Assembly (NCBI GenBank): GCA_003170825.1
Contig: PMYL01000024.1
Span: forward strand, 1-63,596
Direction of reading: 5' to 3'
DNA: 63,596 nt
Source of the DNA: Acidobacteriaceae bacterium
GTDB lineage: Bacteria; Acidobacteriota; Terriglobia; Terriglobales; Acidobacteriaceae
In this document: positions 36,245-46,194 of the stretch, in pieces
Position numbering within the stretch: the stretch's first letter is position 1
How the letters are laid out: every line of letters begins with the position of its first letter
Program-made: the position numbers and the translations under genes
Notes under the pieces: model-generated
What the model was told of the DNA's origin: nothing
Databases searched by the model: none
What the model saw: only the letters and a program-made list of their open reading frames with translations

Positions 36245-38232
36245 TGATCTCGCGTCTCCGCAATCTCCCGATCCTTGCCGTTGCAGTCTCTTGCTGCGTG
36301 GCCTTGCTCGGCCCAGCTCCCGCGGCAGCCAAAGACAAGCCCCAGCCCGTGCCGCAGTGGGGCCTTGACGCCGCCAAGACTCACACTCCCGATTACGCCA
36401 AGGACGCTGCCGCCATCATTCTCTTCGATGAGTACGTGGAAACTGTCGACGCACAGGGCCGCGCCGTCGAGCGCCAGCGCAGAGTCAAGCGTGTCCTCAA
36501 GCCTCAGGGCCGTAGCGAAGTGACGTGTGACGTCGTATACGACGTGGACGAGAAGATCAACTACTTCCGCGTCTGGACCATCGCTGCCGACGAAAAGCAG
36601 TACCAGGCCCAGGACACCGACTTCACCGAAGAGGGCGACACCGGCGTTCCCGTCATGCTCTCCACCCGCAAAGTCCGCATCGCAAATCCTCCCGCGGTCG
36701 ATGTTGGAGCGACCATCATCTGCGAATCCGAAGAACTCCTCGAACCCTATCTCCAGGAGACGGTCTGGCGCATCCAGATCAGCATTCCTGTGGTCTTCCA
36801 GGCGCTCGAAGTGGACCTGCCCGCCGGCCGCGCCCACTCCGAGGCATGGCACAAATTCCAACCTGTCAAACCGGTCGAAGTTGCTCCAAACCACTGGCGC
36901 TGGGAGCTGAAGGACATGCCCGCGCTCGATCTGCGCGAGGTAAAGTCCCGTCCGGAATGGGCGGCTCTTGCCGCGCGCATGTCCGTCCAGTGGGGCGATG
37001 CCGCCGTCGAGGGAAATGACAACCAGTGGCGCGCCATCGGTCAATGGGTCACCACGCTGGAAGCAAACCGTCCCGATCCATCCCCCGAGATCACCGCCCA
37101 GGCGCAGAGCCTCATCGCCGGCGCGCCCGACTTCTACGCCAAGCTCAGCCGCATCACCGATTACGTCCAGAAAAACATCCGTTACTTCATCGTCATGCGG
37201 GGTATCGGCGGCTTGCAGGCGAACCATGCCGCCGACATCTTCCGCAACCGCTATGGCGACTGCAAAGACAAGACCACCCTGCTCATCTCCATGCTCCAGG
37301 TGGCCGGCATTCATGCCTTCTACGTGCCCGTGGACCACCGCCGCGGCGTCGTGGACCCCGAGAATCCATCGCTGATGGGCGACCACATGATTACCGCCAT
37401 CGAGATTCCCCCGGACGTACAGGACCCGCGCCTGATGGCCATCGTAAAAGCGAAAGACGGCAAGCGCTACCTCATCTTCGACCCCACTGACGAGCGCACC
37501 CCTGTCGGCAATCTGCGCTCCGCCCTTCAGGGCAGCTACGGCACCCTTGCTGCCGGTCCCTCCAGCCAGATCATTGCCCTGCCCGTGCTCGGACCCGACG
37601 CCAACGGCACGGAACGTAAGGGAACCTTCGCCCTCGCGTCCGACGGCACTCTTACCGGCTCCGTCGATACCATCCACTTAGGCCCGGAAGGCGCCGAATT
37701 GCGCTTGATCCTCAAACGCTCCGACGAAAAGGAGCGCCGCGAATCTTTGGAGACCGCCATCGCCCGCGACGTGCCCGGTGTCGTGCTCAACTCATTCCAG
37801 TTCGTCCAGCCCGCCGAACTCGACAAGCCGATCGAAGTCCACTACAAGCTCACCGCCGCTCTGTACGCCCATCAGGCCGGTCCGCTCCTGTTGGTGCGTC
37901 CTCGCGTCGTCGGCTCCCACGTCTTGCCCTTCGACGACAAACCCCGCACCGTCCCCATCGAACTCGGCGCCACCGGCCGCTGGCGCGATAGCTTCGACAT
38001 CGCCATTCCCCCCGGCTACGTCGTCGATGAGACCCCCAACCCCGTCGATATCGACCTCGACTTCGCCAGCTATCACTCCTCGGTCTCGGCCAAAGGCAAC
38101 CTCCTCCACTATGAGCGCGAATACGTGGTCCGCCAGGTCGAGATTCCACCCGCCAAAGCCGCCGCCTTCCGCCAACTGGAGAACGCCATCCTCTCCGACG
38201 AAAAGGGCACAGCCGTCCTCAAGAAGCAGTAG
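36244..38232 (+). CDS. Secreted DUF3857/transglutaminase protein with intact active site
   Basis: 662 residues from the ATG at 36244, which overlaps the stop of copy 2 (TGATG). A hydrophobic signal (LPILAVAVSCCVALLGPAP) precedes DUF3857. The transglutaminase core has the full triad pattern: YGDCKDKTTLL (Cys about residue 340), LMGDHMITAIEIP (His) and LIFDPTDERTP (Asp). A beta-rich C-terminal part follows. Likely periplasmic; substrate unknown, possibly peptide or cell-surface polymer processing. It ends near a hairpin (38277-38307). It may cooperate with its two degenerate paralogues upstream. Confidence 0.85.
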   Translation: MISRLRNLPILAVAVSCCVALLGPAPAAAKDKPQPVPQWGLDAAKTHTPDYAKDAAAIILFDEYVETVDAQGRAVERQRRVKRVLKPQGRSEVTCDVVYDVDEKINYFRVWTIAADEKQYQAQDTDFTEEGDTGVPVMLSTRKVRIANPPAVDVGATIICESEELLEPYLQETVWRIQISIPVVFQALEVDLPAGRAHSEAWHKFQPVKPVEVAPNHWRWELKDMPALDLREVKSRPEWAALAARMSVQWGDAAVEGNDNQWRAIGQWVTTLEANRPDPSPEITAQAQSLIAGAPDFYAKLSRITDYVQKNIRYFIVMRGIGGLQANHAADIFRNRYGDCKDKTTLLISMLQVAGIHAFYVPVDHRRGVVDPENPSLMGDHMITAIEIPPDVQDPRLMAIVKAKDGKRYLIFDPTDERTPVGNLRSALQGSYGTLAAGPSSQIIALPVLGPDANGTERKGTFALASDGTLTGSVDTIHLGPEGAELRLILKRSDEKERRESLETAIARDVPGVVLNSFQFVQPAELDKPIEVHYKLTAALYAHQAGPLLLVRPRVVGSHVLPFDDKPRTVPIELGATGRWRDSFDIAIPPGYVVDETPNPVDIDLDFASYHSSVSAKGNLLHYEREYVVRQVEIPPAKAAAFRQLENAILSDEKGTAVLKKQ

Positions 38233-38284
38233 AAGAATCTGCTTTCTCACCCTTCTGCCAACAAAGGCCGGTTTCCCAGGTCTC

Positions 38285-38299
38285 GTCCGCCGCGGCGGA
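38285..38299. repeat. Iterated palindrome, copy 3, within a terminator-like hairpin
   Basis: GTCCGCCGCGGCGGA, missing only the last base of the perfect form. It is the core of a larger hairpin, 38277-38307 (CAGGTCTC ... GAGACCTG followed by an A/C run). A 7-base repeat patch of GCTAGAA units follows at about 38361-38385. Confidence 0.75.
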
Positions 38300-38475
38300 G
38301 AGACCTGAAAAACCACCACCTCCCGACCACCGCGAAGGTCGATCCCGGCACGAACAAACTAGAGGCTAAAAGCTAGAAGCTAGAACCTAAGCCCACATCG
38401 CTCTGCATCCCTTCCCGCTCCCGCTCATCCATTCGGTAGGCCCTTTCAAATTCAAGACCTCAGGGACACCAGTAA

Positions 38476-39603
<1,128 letters not shown>

Positions 39604-39768
39604 CAAAAGACAGACCGGAATCCTTTCCGGCCTGCTCCGCCATGCATTTCCCCGTTACTGATGGAGTCACACCCACCGATTTTGCTTCATCAAGAGCGCA
39701 ATTCGTGGCCTATACTGCGCTTAGAGCGAGGTATCCACCACAATTGCGGTGTCCTCCTCATCGTCCCT

Positions 39769-40311
39769 ATGGCCACCCAACTTGCCCACAAGCGCGCCCT
39801 CGACTCGCCCGCGATTCCCGACCGTCTCTACTTCAAGATTGGAGATGTCGCCCGCATCTGCGAGCTCGAGACCTACGTCCTGCGCTTTTGGGAGACGCAG
39901 TTTCCCCAGCTCAAGCCCAACAAGAGCGGAACCGGCCAGCGCCTTTACCGCCGCCGCGACGTCGAGCTGGCTCTGGAGATCAAGCGTCTGGTCCACGCCG
40001 AGGGATACACGCTCGCCGGTGCCCGCCAGGCCCTGGACCAGGTTCACCGCCGTCGCCCTGTTCCCCTGCAAGACCCCCAGCAGGATCTCCAGCGCGATTC
40101 CCAGCCCCAACCCCAGCACGACTCCCAATTCCGTCTGCCGCTCTTGGCCGCCGACTCCGGCCAGCGCACCGCTGCCGCAGCCATCGGCAACGCCCGCGCC
40201 GAATTGCGAGAGATTGCCACTCTGCTGGCCTTGCCGGTTCCCCGCCCGCCGCGCCGCCGCTCCCGCCTGGCCGCAATGCCGGCCCTACCCGGCTCCCTCT
40301 TCCCGTCCTAG
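39769..40311 (+). CDS. MerR-family transcriptional regulator
   Basis: 180 residues from the ATG at 39769; the earlier open frame is ignored. A MerR DNA-binding domain lies at about residues 20-95 (YFKIGDVARICELETYVLRF, WETQFPQLKPNKSGTGQRLY, RRRDVELALEIKRLVHAEGY). A proline- and glutamine-rich linker and an arginine-rich tail follow. The tail lacks the cysteines of metal sensors, so the effector is unknown. Related MerR proteins of this sub-type occur widely near housekeeping genes. TATACT at about 39713-39718 could be its -10 element. Confidence 0.85.
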   Translation: MATQLAHKRALDSPAIPDRLYFKIGDVARICELETYVLRFWETQFPQLKPNKSGTGQRLYRRRDVELALEIKRLVHAEGYTLAGARQALDQVHRRRPVPLQDPQQDLQRDSQPQPQHDSQFRLPLLAADSGQRTAAAAIGNARAELREIATLLALPVPRPPRRRSRLAAMPALPGSLFPS

Positions 40312-40438
40312 AGCCGCGGCATCTCTCCTTCAACTGTCCGCGGAAACCACAGCAGCGTGCGAATACCCGGCAGGGCGCAAGGAATCCCGGCCGCGCGCTC
40401 AAAAGCGCCGGCATTCCATCGTCACAATGCGGAGGTTA

Positions 40439-40515
40439 TGGTCGGGACGGGCAGATTTGAACTGCCGACCCCTCGCACCCCAAGCGAGTGCTCTACCAGG
40501 CTGAGCCACGTCCCG
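40439..40515 (-). tRNA. tRNA-Pro (anticodon GGG)
   Basis: 77 bases with a complete cloverleaf on the minus strand. The acceptor CGGGACG pairs with CGTCCCG, then discriminator A and an encoded CCA (40441-40439). The anticodon loop is TTGGGGT, so the anticodon is GGG and it reads CCC/CCU. The T loop TTCAAAT and D arm are normal. It is placed just after the MerR gene on the opposite strand. Confidence 0.93.
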
Positions 40516-40968
40516 ACACAATCGAGCCGGTCCGCAGCGGTGGACCGGCTTTGAGGTCTCGATCAGTTTACACCAGCACGCCCCTGCGCGCTGCGCGCTC
40601 GAACAACAACCAGTGCTCTTATGCACTTCCCCAAAACAAAAAAACCGGGTTCCGGGTGCCCCGCCTTCGCCCTCTCCACCGGCAACGCCGCCATGATCGC
40701 CGCCGCCTGGCCCCGCATGTACGCCTTGAGCGTACACCCACCCTTGATGACCGAAAGCCCCAGCCCGCCCCGCAACCCGCACGCCGCGTCCAACAAAGTT
40801 GTCATCCTGAGCGAGATCGCCGCGGCGACCGAGTCGAAGGACCTGCTTTCCCCCGCCCTCTCCGCCGACCCGTCGCTCGCGCTTGGGCGGTAAAGGATTG
40901 CTCGGCAATACTCTATGCGACAAAAGCGGCGACTTCCAGAAACTCAACTCTTTACCTATAGTGAAGGC
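40516..40968. other. Intergenic region with repeat-like fragments
   Basis: About 450 bases without a convincing gene. It contains GGTGCCCC of the palindromic repeat family near 40648 and a stretch at about 40797-40850 (GTCATCCTGAGCGAGATCGC, then GAGTCGAAGGACCTGCTT) of a type widely scattered in bacterial intergenic DNA. A short open frame at 40621-40893 covers these repeats and is probably not a gene. Confidence 0.45.
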
Positions 40969-41397
40969 ATGAATGAAGGGGAACGCTGGGAGATCATCAA
41001 CGGCCTCGATGAGGAGCTGCTAAAGGGAGGAGTGATCCTTTCTGAGTGGTGCACATTCATCGTGCGCGAAGCTGACTTGGCGTTTGTAAAAGGGGCAAAC
41101 CTTGCTTCAATTCTCACTGCAACAGCGGGGATTGAAACCTATCTTCGCTCCGAATACGCACAAACGCAGAAAGAACGGTTCTGCGACCTAATCGATATGG
41201 CCCGACTCGACCTTCAATTGACAGAAACTCTTCACCAACTCCGGAAATATCGCAACAAATGGGTTCATGTAAGCGATCCATGGAATGACACAGAGATACT
41301 TGAACACCCAGAGCAATATGAGCAAGAGCTTGAAGAAATGGCCCTTCTAGCTGCACGGACGCTCCGCCAGATTCTCTACGAAAACCAATGGGTCTAG
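40969..41397 (+). CDS. HEPN-like protein (R-x4-H motif)
   Basis: 142 residues from the ATG at 40969 (GAAGG upstream). It is all-helical with the short motif RNKWVH near residue 104, which fits the R-x4-H signature of HEPN nucleases and HEPN-like helper domains. A conserved-looking acidic end follows (WNDTEILEHPEQYEQELEEM). HEPN proteins are often RNase toxins or defence effectors, but DUF4145-like HEPN relatives may not be catalytic. The gene is visibly richer in A+T than its neighbours, suggesting recent transfer. No partner antitoxin is obvious, although a small gene pair follows on the other strand. Confidence 0.6.
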   Translation: MNEGERWEIINGLDEELLKGGVILSEWCTFIVREADLAFVKGANLASILTATAGIETYLRSEYAQTQKERFCDLIDMARLDLQLTETLHQLRKYRNKWVHVSDPWNDTEILEHPEQYEQELEEMALLAARTLRQILYENQWV

Positions 41398-41451
41398 CAG
41401 AGATGCTCTCTGGAAAGCGACCGGTCAATTTCCATTCCGATTAACGTGGCC

Positions 41452-41483
41452 GGGTGCCCCACATCTCGCATTTGAGATGTGGG
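41452..41483. repeat. Palindromic repeat, GGGTGCCCCACAT type
   Basis: GGGTGCCCCACATCTC, then TTTGAGATGTGGGA: an inverted repeat with the same outer sequence (GTGGGGCACCC in reverse) as copies at 4209 and 10032 but a different inner stem. It lies between HEPN and protease genes. Confidence 0.6.
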
Positions 41484-41576
41484 ATACCACCGCGCTCCTC
41501 CGCGACGCTGTCGGGTCGAAGCACGCCACTTCGCACCCGCCGCCCTCAGGGCGGGTCAGACTACTCCCACAGGGCG

Positions 41577-41999
41577 TCAAGTGTAATAGATTCGTTCCAT
41601 AACACATTGCTTGGCGGCTGCTTCAAACGTGATATTGAAGTGCTCGAAAAAACCCGATGTTCCCAGCAGCCCGGCAACGGGAAGGTTCTCTTTGAATCCG
41701 GCCCTGATTTTTACAGGCCCACCTGGAATATAGAGCGCCAAATCGTGCAGCCAGGTGTCCTCTTGGCCCCCGATGCCGTTTGTGATTTCAAGGATGCCCG
41801 ACCGGAAATCCAAGCCAAGGCTTGAAGCAATCTGCGCATGAAAAAGACAACGGGTTGCACCCGAATCAATCACAGCCTCAAAGCGCTTTGTGCGAGGTGC
41901 ATTAGGCTCTGCAAGCGCTATTTGGACTTTCGTCACTACCCAATAAAGGTATGAACCTTGATTGTCCGGGAATGCCCGATATGGGACGATTGTTTGCAA
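41577..41999 (-). CDS. Retropepsin-like aspartic protease
   Basis: 140 residues. The N-terminal half carries FEAVIDSGATRCLFHAQIAS, the D-S-G-A active-site motif of retroviral-type aspartic proteases, followed by the helix of the fold. LPVAGLLGTSGFFEHFNITF fits the flap and end of the single-domain enzyme, which would act as a dimer. The start is a TTG at 41999, two bases after the upstream stop, so it is translationally coupled to the small gene at 42002-42208. Similar small pairs are common in Acidobacteria and cyanobacteria. Function unknown. Confidence 0.7.
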   Translation of the reverse strand: MQTIVPYRAFPDNQGSYLYWVVTKVQIALAEPNAPRTKRFEAVIDSGATRCLFHAQIASSLGLDFRSGILEITNGIGGQEDTWLHDLALYIPGGPVKIRAGFKENLPVAGLLGTSGFFEHFNITFEAAAKQCVMERIYYT

Positions 42000-42001
42000 G
42001 T

Positions 42002-42208
42002 CTAAACCGAGAACGTACTCCAGGCTGATGGTGTCTTGAGAATGACTGCATCAACCTCTCCGGCTGAATCAGCTTTTTCGGATACCTCGCTGTAATTATT
42101 CCCAACAGCAACGAGACGAGATTCGTCCTCTGAAAGAGCAATCCATGCGTCAAGCGGCGCAGATCGCAGTATTTCAAGGCGAATTTGGTCTTCTGGAGAC
42201 AAGCACAC
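42002..42208 (-). CDS. Small DUF5678-like protein, partner of retropepsin-like protease
   Basis: 68 residues from a GTG at 42208; a TTG two codons later is better spaced after GGAG and may be the real start. Sequence WIALSEDESRLVAVGNNYSE followed by a helix and VDAVILKTPSA resembles the short DUF5678-type proteins that precede such protease genes. It overlaps the protease transcript by tight spacing. A two-gene toxin/antitoxin-like or regulatory unit is possible, but no activity can be inferred. Confidence 0.6.
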   Translation of the reverse strand: MCLSPEDQIRLEILRSAPLDAWIALSEDESRLVAVGNNYSEVSEKADSAGEVDAVILKTPSAWSTFSV

Positions 42209-42690
42209 CTCCCGTCTTGCTTAGACGCTCAAGGCTATCTATCGGATTCCTTGATGTCAACATTAAACCATAATCCCTAAAAACTACGCAGTCCGCAGCC
42301 ATCCGCGCCGGGGTCAATCGCAGCCCCGGCCCACTTCCAAACGTGACAAAAAGGGGCCAAAATCCATGCAAAAAACGGCTATTTTCGACCATTTTCGCCA
42401 AGTTTTGCTCATTTTTGCAGAGTCCCAGGCGGACTTTTTCATTTTTCTGCCCGCATACAAGGCGACGTTTCTTCAAAACGAGATGCGAAACTGCTGTTTG
42501 CCGCCCTGCAGGTCAACAAATGAGTGGGCCTGCAGGCCGACTTTTCAACTTCCATCTGATCTCTGGCCCGTGACCCCTGACCCTGACCACTGACCACTGA
42601 TCACTGATCACTGACCACTGTCTTGCTACAATCGAAAGGGCCCAAAAAACGCCGGTTTTCACCAGCATCAAGCAGCTCGACCAGGGACCG
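42209..42690. other. Intergenic region upstream of cysS, A+T-rich with heptamer repeats
   Basis: About 480 bases. The left part (42340-42480) is strikingly A+T-rich for this genome, with repeated ATTTTCG / TTTTGC motifs. From 42571 to 42620 lie tandem heptamers (CTGACCA / CTGATCA). A TACAAT at 42627-42632 could be the -10 element of cysS, with no good -35. An open frame at 42174-42476 in the minus strand is not convincing. Confidence 0.5.
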
Positions 42691-44169
42691 ATGACCCTCC
42701 GCCTCTTCAACACCCTTTCCGGACAACTCGATGAACTCGTCCCCATGGACGGCAAGGCCCTGCGCATGTACGCCTGCGGACCCACGGTCTACGACTACGG
42801 CCACATCGGCAACTTCCGTACTTTCTTGGCAATTGACGTCCTCCGCCGCTTCCTCAAGCTCACCGGAACCGAAGTCCGCCACGTCATGAACATCACCGAC
42901 GTGGACGACCGCATCATCCAAAACGCCGCCGCCGCCGGCATCCCCATCGGCGAGTACACCGCCCGCTTCGAGCAAGCCTTTCTTGAAGACCTAGAAGCGT
43001 TGAAAGTTCAACATCCTGAACAACTTGTGCATGCCACCGGCCACATTCCCCAAATGGTCGAACTGGTCCAGAAACTCGCCGCCGCCGGCGCAGCCTACCA
43101 AACCGAAGACGGCAGTTGGTACTTCCGCCTGGCGTCCTTCCCGGAGTACGGAAAGCTGAGCAAGAAGGACTTAAGCGGCATGGAAGACGGCGCCCGCGTG
43201 GATTTGGACCGGTATGAGAAGGACTCGGCGCGCGATTTTGCCCTGTGGAAGGCGGCCAAACCCGGCGAAACCTTTTGGGATACCCCCATTGGCCGCGGCC
43301 GCCCCGGCTGGCACATCGAGTGCTCCGCCATGGCCATGGAGTACCTGGGCGAGAGCTTCGACCTGCACGCCGGCGGCGAAGACCTGATCTTTCCGCACCA
43401 CGAAAACGAGATCGCGCAGAGCGAGAGCGTGACCCATAAACCCTTTGCCCGCCACTGGATGCACGTGCGCTTCCTGCTGGTGGACGGGCGCAAGATGTCC
43501 AAGAGCGAGGGCAACTTTTACACCCTGCGCGACCTGCTCCTGAAGGGCTATAAGGCCTCGGCTATCCGTCTCGCGCTGATCTCCGTGCCCTACCGGCATC
43601 AACTCAACTTCACCTTCGATGGCCTCATTGAAGCCACCAACGCCGTCGAGCGCCTCAGAACCTTTCACCAGCGGCTGGTAAGCGGCAGCTTCGCCGAGGG
43701 CTCCGATCCCGCTCTTCAAGCCGCCGCTAAGACGGCGCAAACAGACTACTTAGCCGCGCTGTCCAACGACCTGAACACCGCCGAAGCCCGCGCCCCCATC
43801 TTCGACCTGATCCGCGCAGCGAACACGTCCATCGACCAAGGGCAGCTTTTTGCCGCCGACCGGGACGCGATCCTGGCCGTCCTGGCCAGTTTTGATGCGG
43901 TCTTTGACGTGATTGCCGATCGCGACGCCGAACCCACCCGCCGCGCCCTCGAATGGGCCGCGCAGTCCGGCCGCCTGGACGATGTGGCCCCCGAACTGCT
44001 TGCCCGTCAATCGCTTACAGATGAGGCCATCGATGCCCTCGTAGCCGAGCGTACACTGGCCAAGAAGCAGCGAAACTTTGCCCGCGCCGACCAGATCCGC
44101 AACGAGCTTGCGGAGAAGGGCGTCGTCCTGGAAGACTCCAAGGATAGCGTCCGCTGGAAGCGGAAATAG
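42691..44169 (+). CDS. cysS: Cysteinyl-tRNA synthetase
   Basis: 492 residues. The class I synthetase motifs are clear: MYACGPTVYDYGHIGNFRTF (zinc-ligand Cys29 and the HIGH-type motif at 38-41), GWHIECSAMA, FPHHENEIAQSE (zinc ligands) and KMSKSEGNFYTLRDLL (KMSKS). The C-terminal DALR domain and a basic anticodon-binding end follow. It charges tRNA-Cys. The start ATG has AGGGA six bases upstream. Heptamer repeats lie immediately upstream of a possible -10 element. Confidence 0.96.
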   Translation: MTLRLFNTLSGQLDELVPMDGKALRMYACGPTVYDYGHIGNFRTFLAIDVLRRFLKLTGTEVRHVMNITDVDDRIIQNAAAAGIPIGEYTARFEQAFLEDLEALKVQHPEQLVHATGHIPQMVELVQKLAAAGAAYQTEDGSWYFRLASFPEYGKLSKKDLSGMEDGARVDLDRYEKDSARDFALWKAAKPGETFWDTPIGRGRPGWHIECSAMAMEYLGESFDLHAGGEDLIFPHHENEIAQSESVTHKPFARHWMHVRFLLVDGRKMSKSEGNFYTLRDLLLKGYKASAIRLALISVPYRHQLNFTFDGLIEATNAVERLRTFHQRLVSGSFAEGSDPALQAAAKTAQTDYLAALSNDLNTAEARAPIFDLIRAANTSIDQGQLFAADRDAILAVLASFDAVFDVIADRDAEPTRRALEWAAQSGRLDDVAPELLARQSLTDEAIDALVAERTLAKKQRNFARADQIRNELAEKGVVLEDSKDSVRWKRK

Positions 44170-44207
44170 GCGCTCCCCACATCCCTATTTGCAAGGAGAA
44201 AGTCCCC

Positions 44208-44753
44208 ATGGAACCCAACGAAGCCCAGGAGTTGCAGGAACAAGCCGAGCAAGCCGAGCACGAATCCACATTGCGCCCGGTCGCCTTTACCATGGCTGTG
44301 CTGGCCGTGCTGGTGGCCATCACCACCGTGCTCGGTCATCGCACCCACACCGAGGCCATCCTCGACCAGAACAAGGCCACCGACCAGTGGAACGAATACC
44401 AGGCCCACAAGATTCGCTCTAACGACACGGCCCTGGCCTCCGATCTGCTCAGCGCTCTGACCGTCGCCGACCAGGATGCAGCGAAAAAGATCGCCAAGGG
44501 CTACGCCGACCACCAGGCCAAATGGACCGATGAGCTGAAAGACGACAAGGAAAAAGCCGAGGCGTTTGAAGCCAAGGTCGAGCAGGCCGAGGCACGTGCC
44601 AACCGCTTCGATCTGGGCGAGGCACTGCTGGAAATTGGCCTGGTCATTACCTCGGTCACGCTGCTCACCCGCCGCCGCGCCTACTGGTATCTGGGCATCG
44701 TCTTCTCCGTTGCCGGAATCGTGTCGGCAGCCTCGGTTCTCCTGCTCAAGTAG
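44208..44753 (+). CDS. DUF4337 membrane protein
   Basis: 181 residues; AAGGAGAAAG precedes the ATG. An acidic helical N-terminus (EAQELQEQAEQAEHEST) leads to one membrane segment (VAFTMAVLAVLVAITTVLG) and a long periplasmic or cytosolic charged coiled coil (DDKEKAEAFEAKVEQAEARA). Two C-terminal membrane segments follow. This layout matches DUF4337, a family of unknown function. It lies 38 bases after cysS and is probably co-transcribed. Confidence 0.85.
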   Translation: MEPNEAQELQEQAEQAEHESTLRPVAFTMAVLAVLVAITTVLGHRTHTEAILDQNKATDQWNEYQAHKIRSNDTALASDLLSALTVADQDAAKKIAKGYADHQAKWTDELKDDKEKAEAFEAKVEQAEARANRFDLGEALLEIGLVITSVTLLTRRRAYWYLGIVFSVAGIVSAASVLLLK

Positions 44754-44763
44754 GGCGGAGGCC

Positions 44764-45747
44764 TTACTCCGCCGGCATCTGCTCCAGTTCCTCGATAGGC
44801 CGCAGGCTGCCCTTCGCCTTCACCCGCGCCGTAGTCAGCAGAAACACCGCCACTACAATGCCGGCCATGCCGGCGAACTCCGCCCTCTCCGGCCGCTCAT
44901 GGAGGAGGAAAATCCCCAGCAGCACCGCGACCACCGGGTTCACGTAAGCATACGAGGAGACCTTGGCCACCGGCACGTGTTCGAGCAGATAGATGTAGGC
45001 GGAGTAGCCCACCAGCGATCCGCCGGTTATGAGCCACGTTTGCGATCCAACCGATGCGGCGTTCACGTGAAAGCCGGGCCATTGGCCCAGCGCCGTACCC
45101 AGCGCGGTGCTGAAGGCGCCCGCGAACAGCATCTGCCAGGCCGCGGCCACAAAGCAGTTCACCGGCAATCGCGCATGCCGTGCCAGCAGGCTGCCCACGG
45201 TCCAGGCCAGCGCTCCGGTCAGCAGGGTGGCGATGGCCCACAAGAGCGCGTGGTTGCCGGCCAGGCCGATTCGTAGCGACGGCCACACCAGCGCTGCCAG
45301 ACCGGCAAAACCAAGCGCCATGCCCAGCCAGCCGCGCACTGGCAGCGGTTCGCCTCCCGGCAGCAGCATCTCAGCCAGCGCCACAAAGAGGGGAATCACC
45401 GCCAGCACCAGCGAGGCCAACCCGCTGGGCACGGTCTTCTCCGCGTACACCAGCGACACGTTGCTCACGCTCAAGAGGAAGAACCCGATCAGGCTCAGCA
45501 TCAGCATCGTCTTCGGTGGCCAGAAAAGGCGCAGCCCGCGCCAGCGGCACCAGCCCAGCAGAATCGCGCCCGCAATCAGAAATCGCGTCCCCGCCAGCAG
45601 CAGCGCCGGCATCTCCGCCGCTCCAATGCGAATGGCTGTATATGTCGAGCCCCAGAAAAAGTAGACGCTGGCAAAGGCCAGCACGATCGAGGCCGTGGTG
45701 GCCGCTTTCCGTTCCGGGTGGGCTGCGTGCAGTGTCGAGTTCGCCAT
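44764..45747 (-). CDS. EamA/DMT-family transporter
   Basis: 327 residues with about ten hydrophobic segments and the two EamA repeats. Typical family stretches: YFFWGSTYTAIRIGAAEMP, RFLIAGAILL, VPSGLASLVLAVIPLFVAL, and in the second half GYSAYIYLLEHVPVAKVSSY and VNPVVAVLLGIFLLHERP. Drug/metabolite exporters of this type move amino acids, drugs or small metabolites; the substrate cannot be told. It is convergent with DUF4337. Confidence 0.9.
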   Translation of the reverse strand: MANSTLHAAHPERKAATTASIVLAFASVYFFWGSTYTAIRIGAAEMPALLLAGTRFLIAGAILLGWCRWRGLRLFWPPKTMLMLSLIGFFLLSVSNVSLVYAEKTVPSGLASLVLAVIPLFVALAEMLLPGGEPLPVRGWLGMALGFAGLAALVWPSLRIGLAGNHALLWAIATLLTGALAWTVGSLLARHARLPVNCFVAAAWQMLFAGAFSTALGTALGQWPGFHVNAASVGSQTWLITGGSLVGYSAYIYLLEHVPVAKVSSYAYVNPVVAVLLGIFLLHERPERAEFAGMAGIVVAVFLLTTARVKAKGSLRPIEELEQMPAE

Positions 45748-45835
45748 GGATATGACTCCATCCTACCTGAGCCGCACACGCTCTCCTGGCCCATTCACCG
45801 GCTCTGGAAACCCGTCGCTACCCCTGTGGAAAACC

Positions 45836-45851
45836 AAACTGACCCACTACC
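45836..45851. repeat. 16-base direct repeat, copy 1
   Basis: AAACTGACCCACTACC. An identical copy in the same orientation lies at 46241-46256, so the pair brackets the 82-residue gene. Ends of this kind occur in some insertion sequences, but no transposase is present. Confidence 0.55.
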
Positions 45852-45945
45852 CGCCAGCGACGGAAGCCGGCTTGGCCCATCCCGTCTGGAGCATCGAAGA
45901 ACTGGCAGGGCTGCTCAACTGAAAACGCAGTATAATCGGTCCACT

Positions 45946-46194
45946 ATGACACACGATGAACACAGGCTTATGGTCTTCATGTTCACGAAACAAGTCACGA
46001 TTTTCAGGGCTCTGTTGGAGGCTCTCAAGGCTCGCGGTGTCTTGGAACCGGACGACCTTATGGCTTACGAGTCTCTTGTGGGCTCTCAGAAGGAATTGAC
46101 TTCCGACCTGTTCGAGTCTGTAGCGGAGCAGTATACAGAATTCGCGAAACTTCTCGGGCTCGGGAACCAGCTTCCGCCGCTAGGTACAAAGTGA
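45946..46194 (+). CDS. Small hypothetical protein between direct repeats
   Basis: 82 residues from the ATG at 45946. TATAAT, a perfect -10 box, lies about ten bases before it, so the transcript may be nearly leaderless. The sequence is helical and acidic (MTHDEHRLMVFMFTKQVTIF, SLVGSQKELTSDLFESVAEQ). It resembles no family I recognise. It lies between two identical 16-base repeats and may have arrived with them. Confidence 0.5.
   Translation: MTHDEHRLMVFMFTKQVTIFRALLEALKARGVLEPDDLMAYESLVGSQKELTSDLFESVAEQYTEFAKLLGLGNQLPPLGTK

Noticed and set aside
40439..40515. tRNA-Pro with anticodon TGG
   Set aside because: The seven-base loop is TTGGGGT, which places GGG, not TGG, in the anticodon.
42174..42476. 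100-residue minus-strand frame upstream of the DUF5678-like gene
   Set aside because: Spans an A+T-rich non-coding stretch and overlaps the small gene in another frame; no protein-like pattern.
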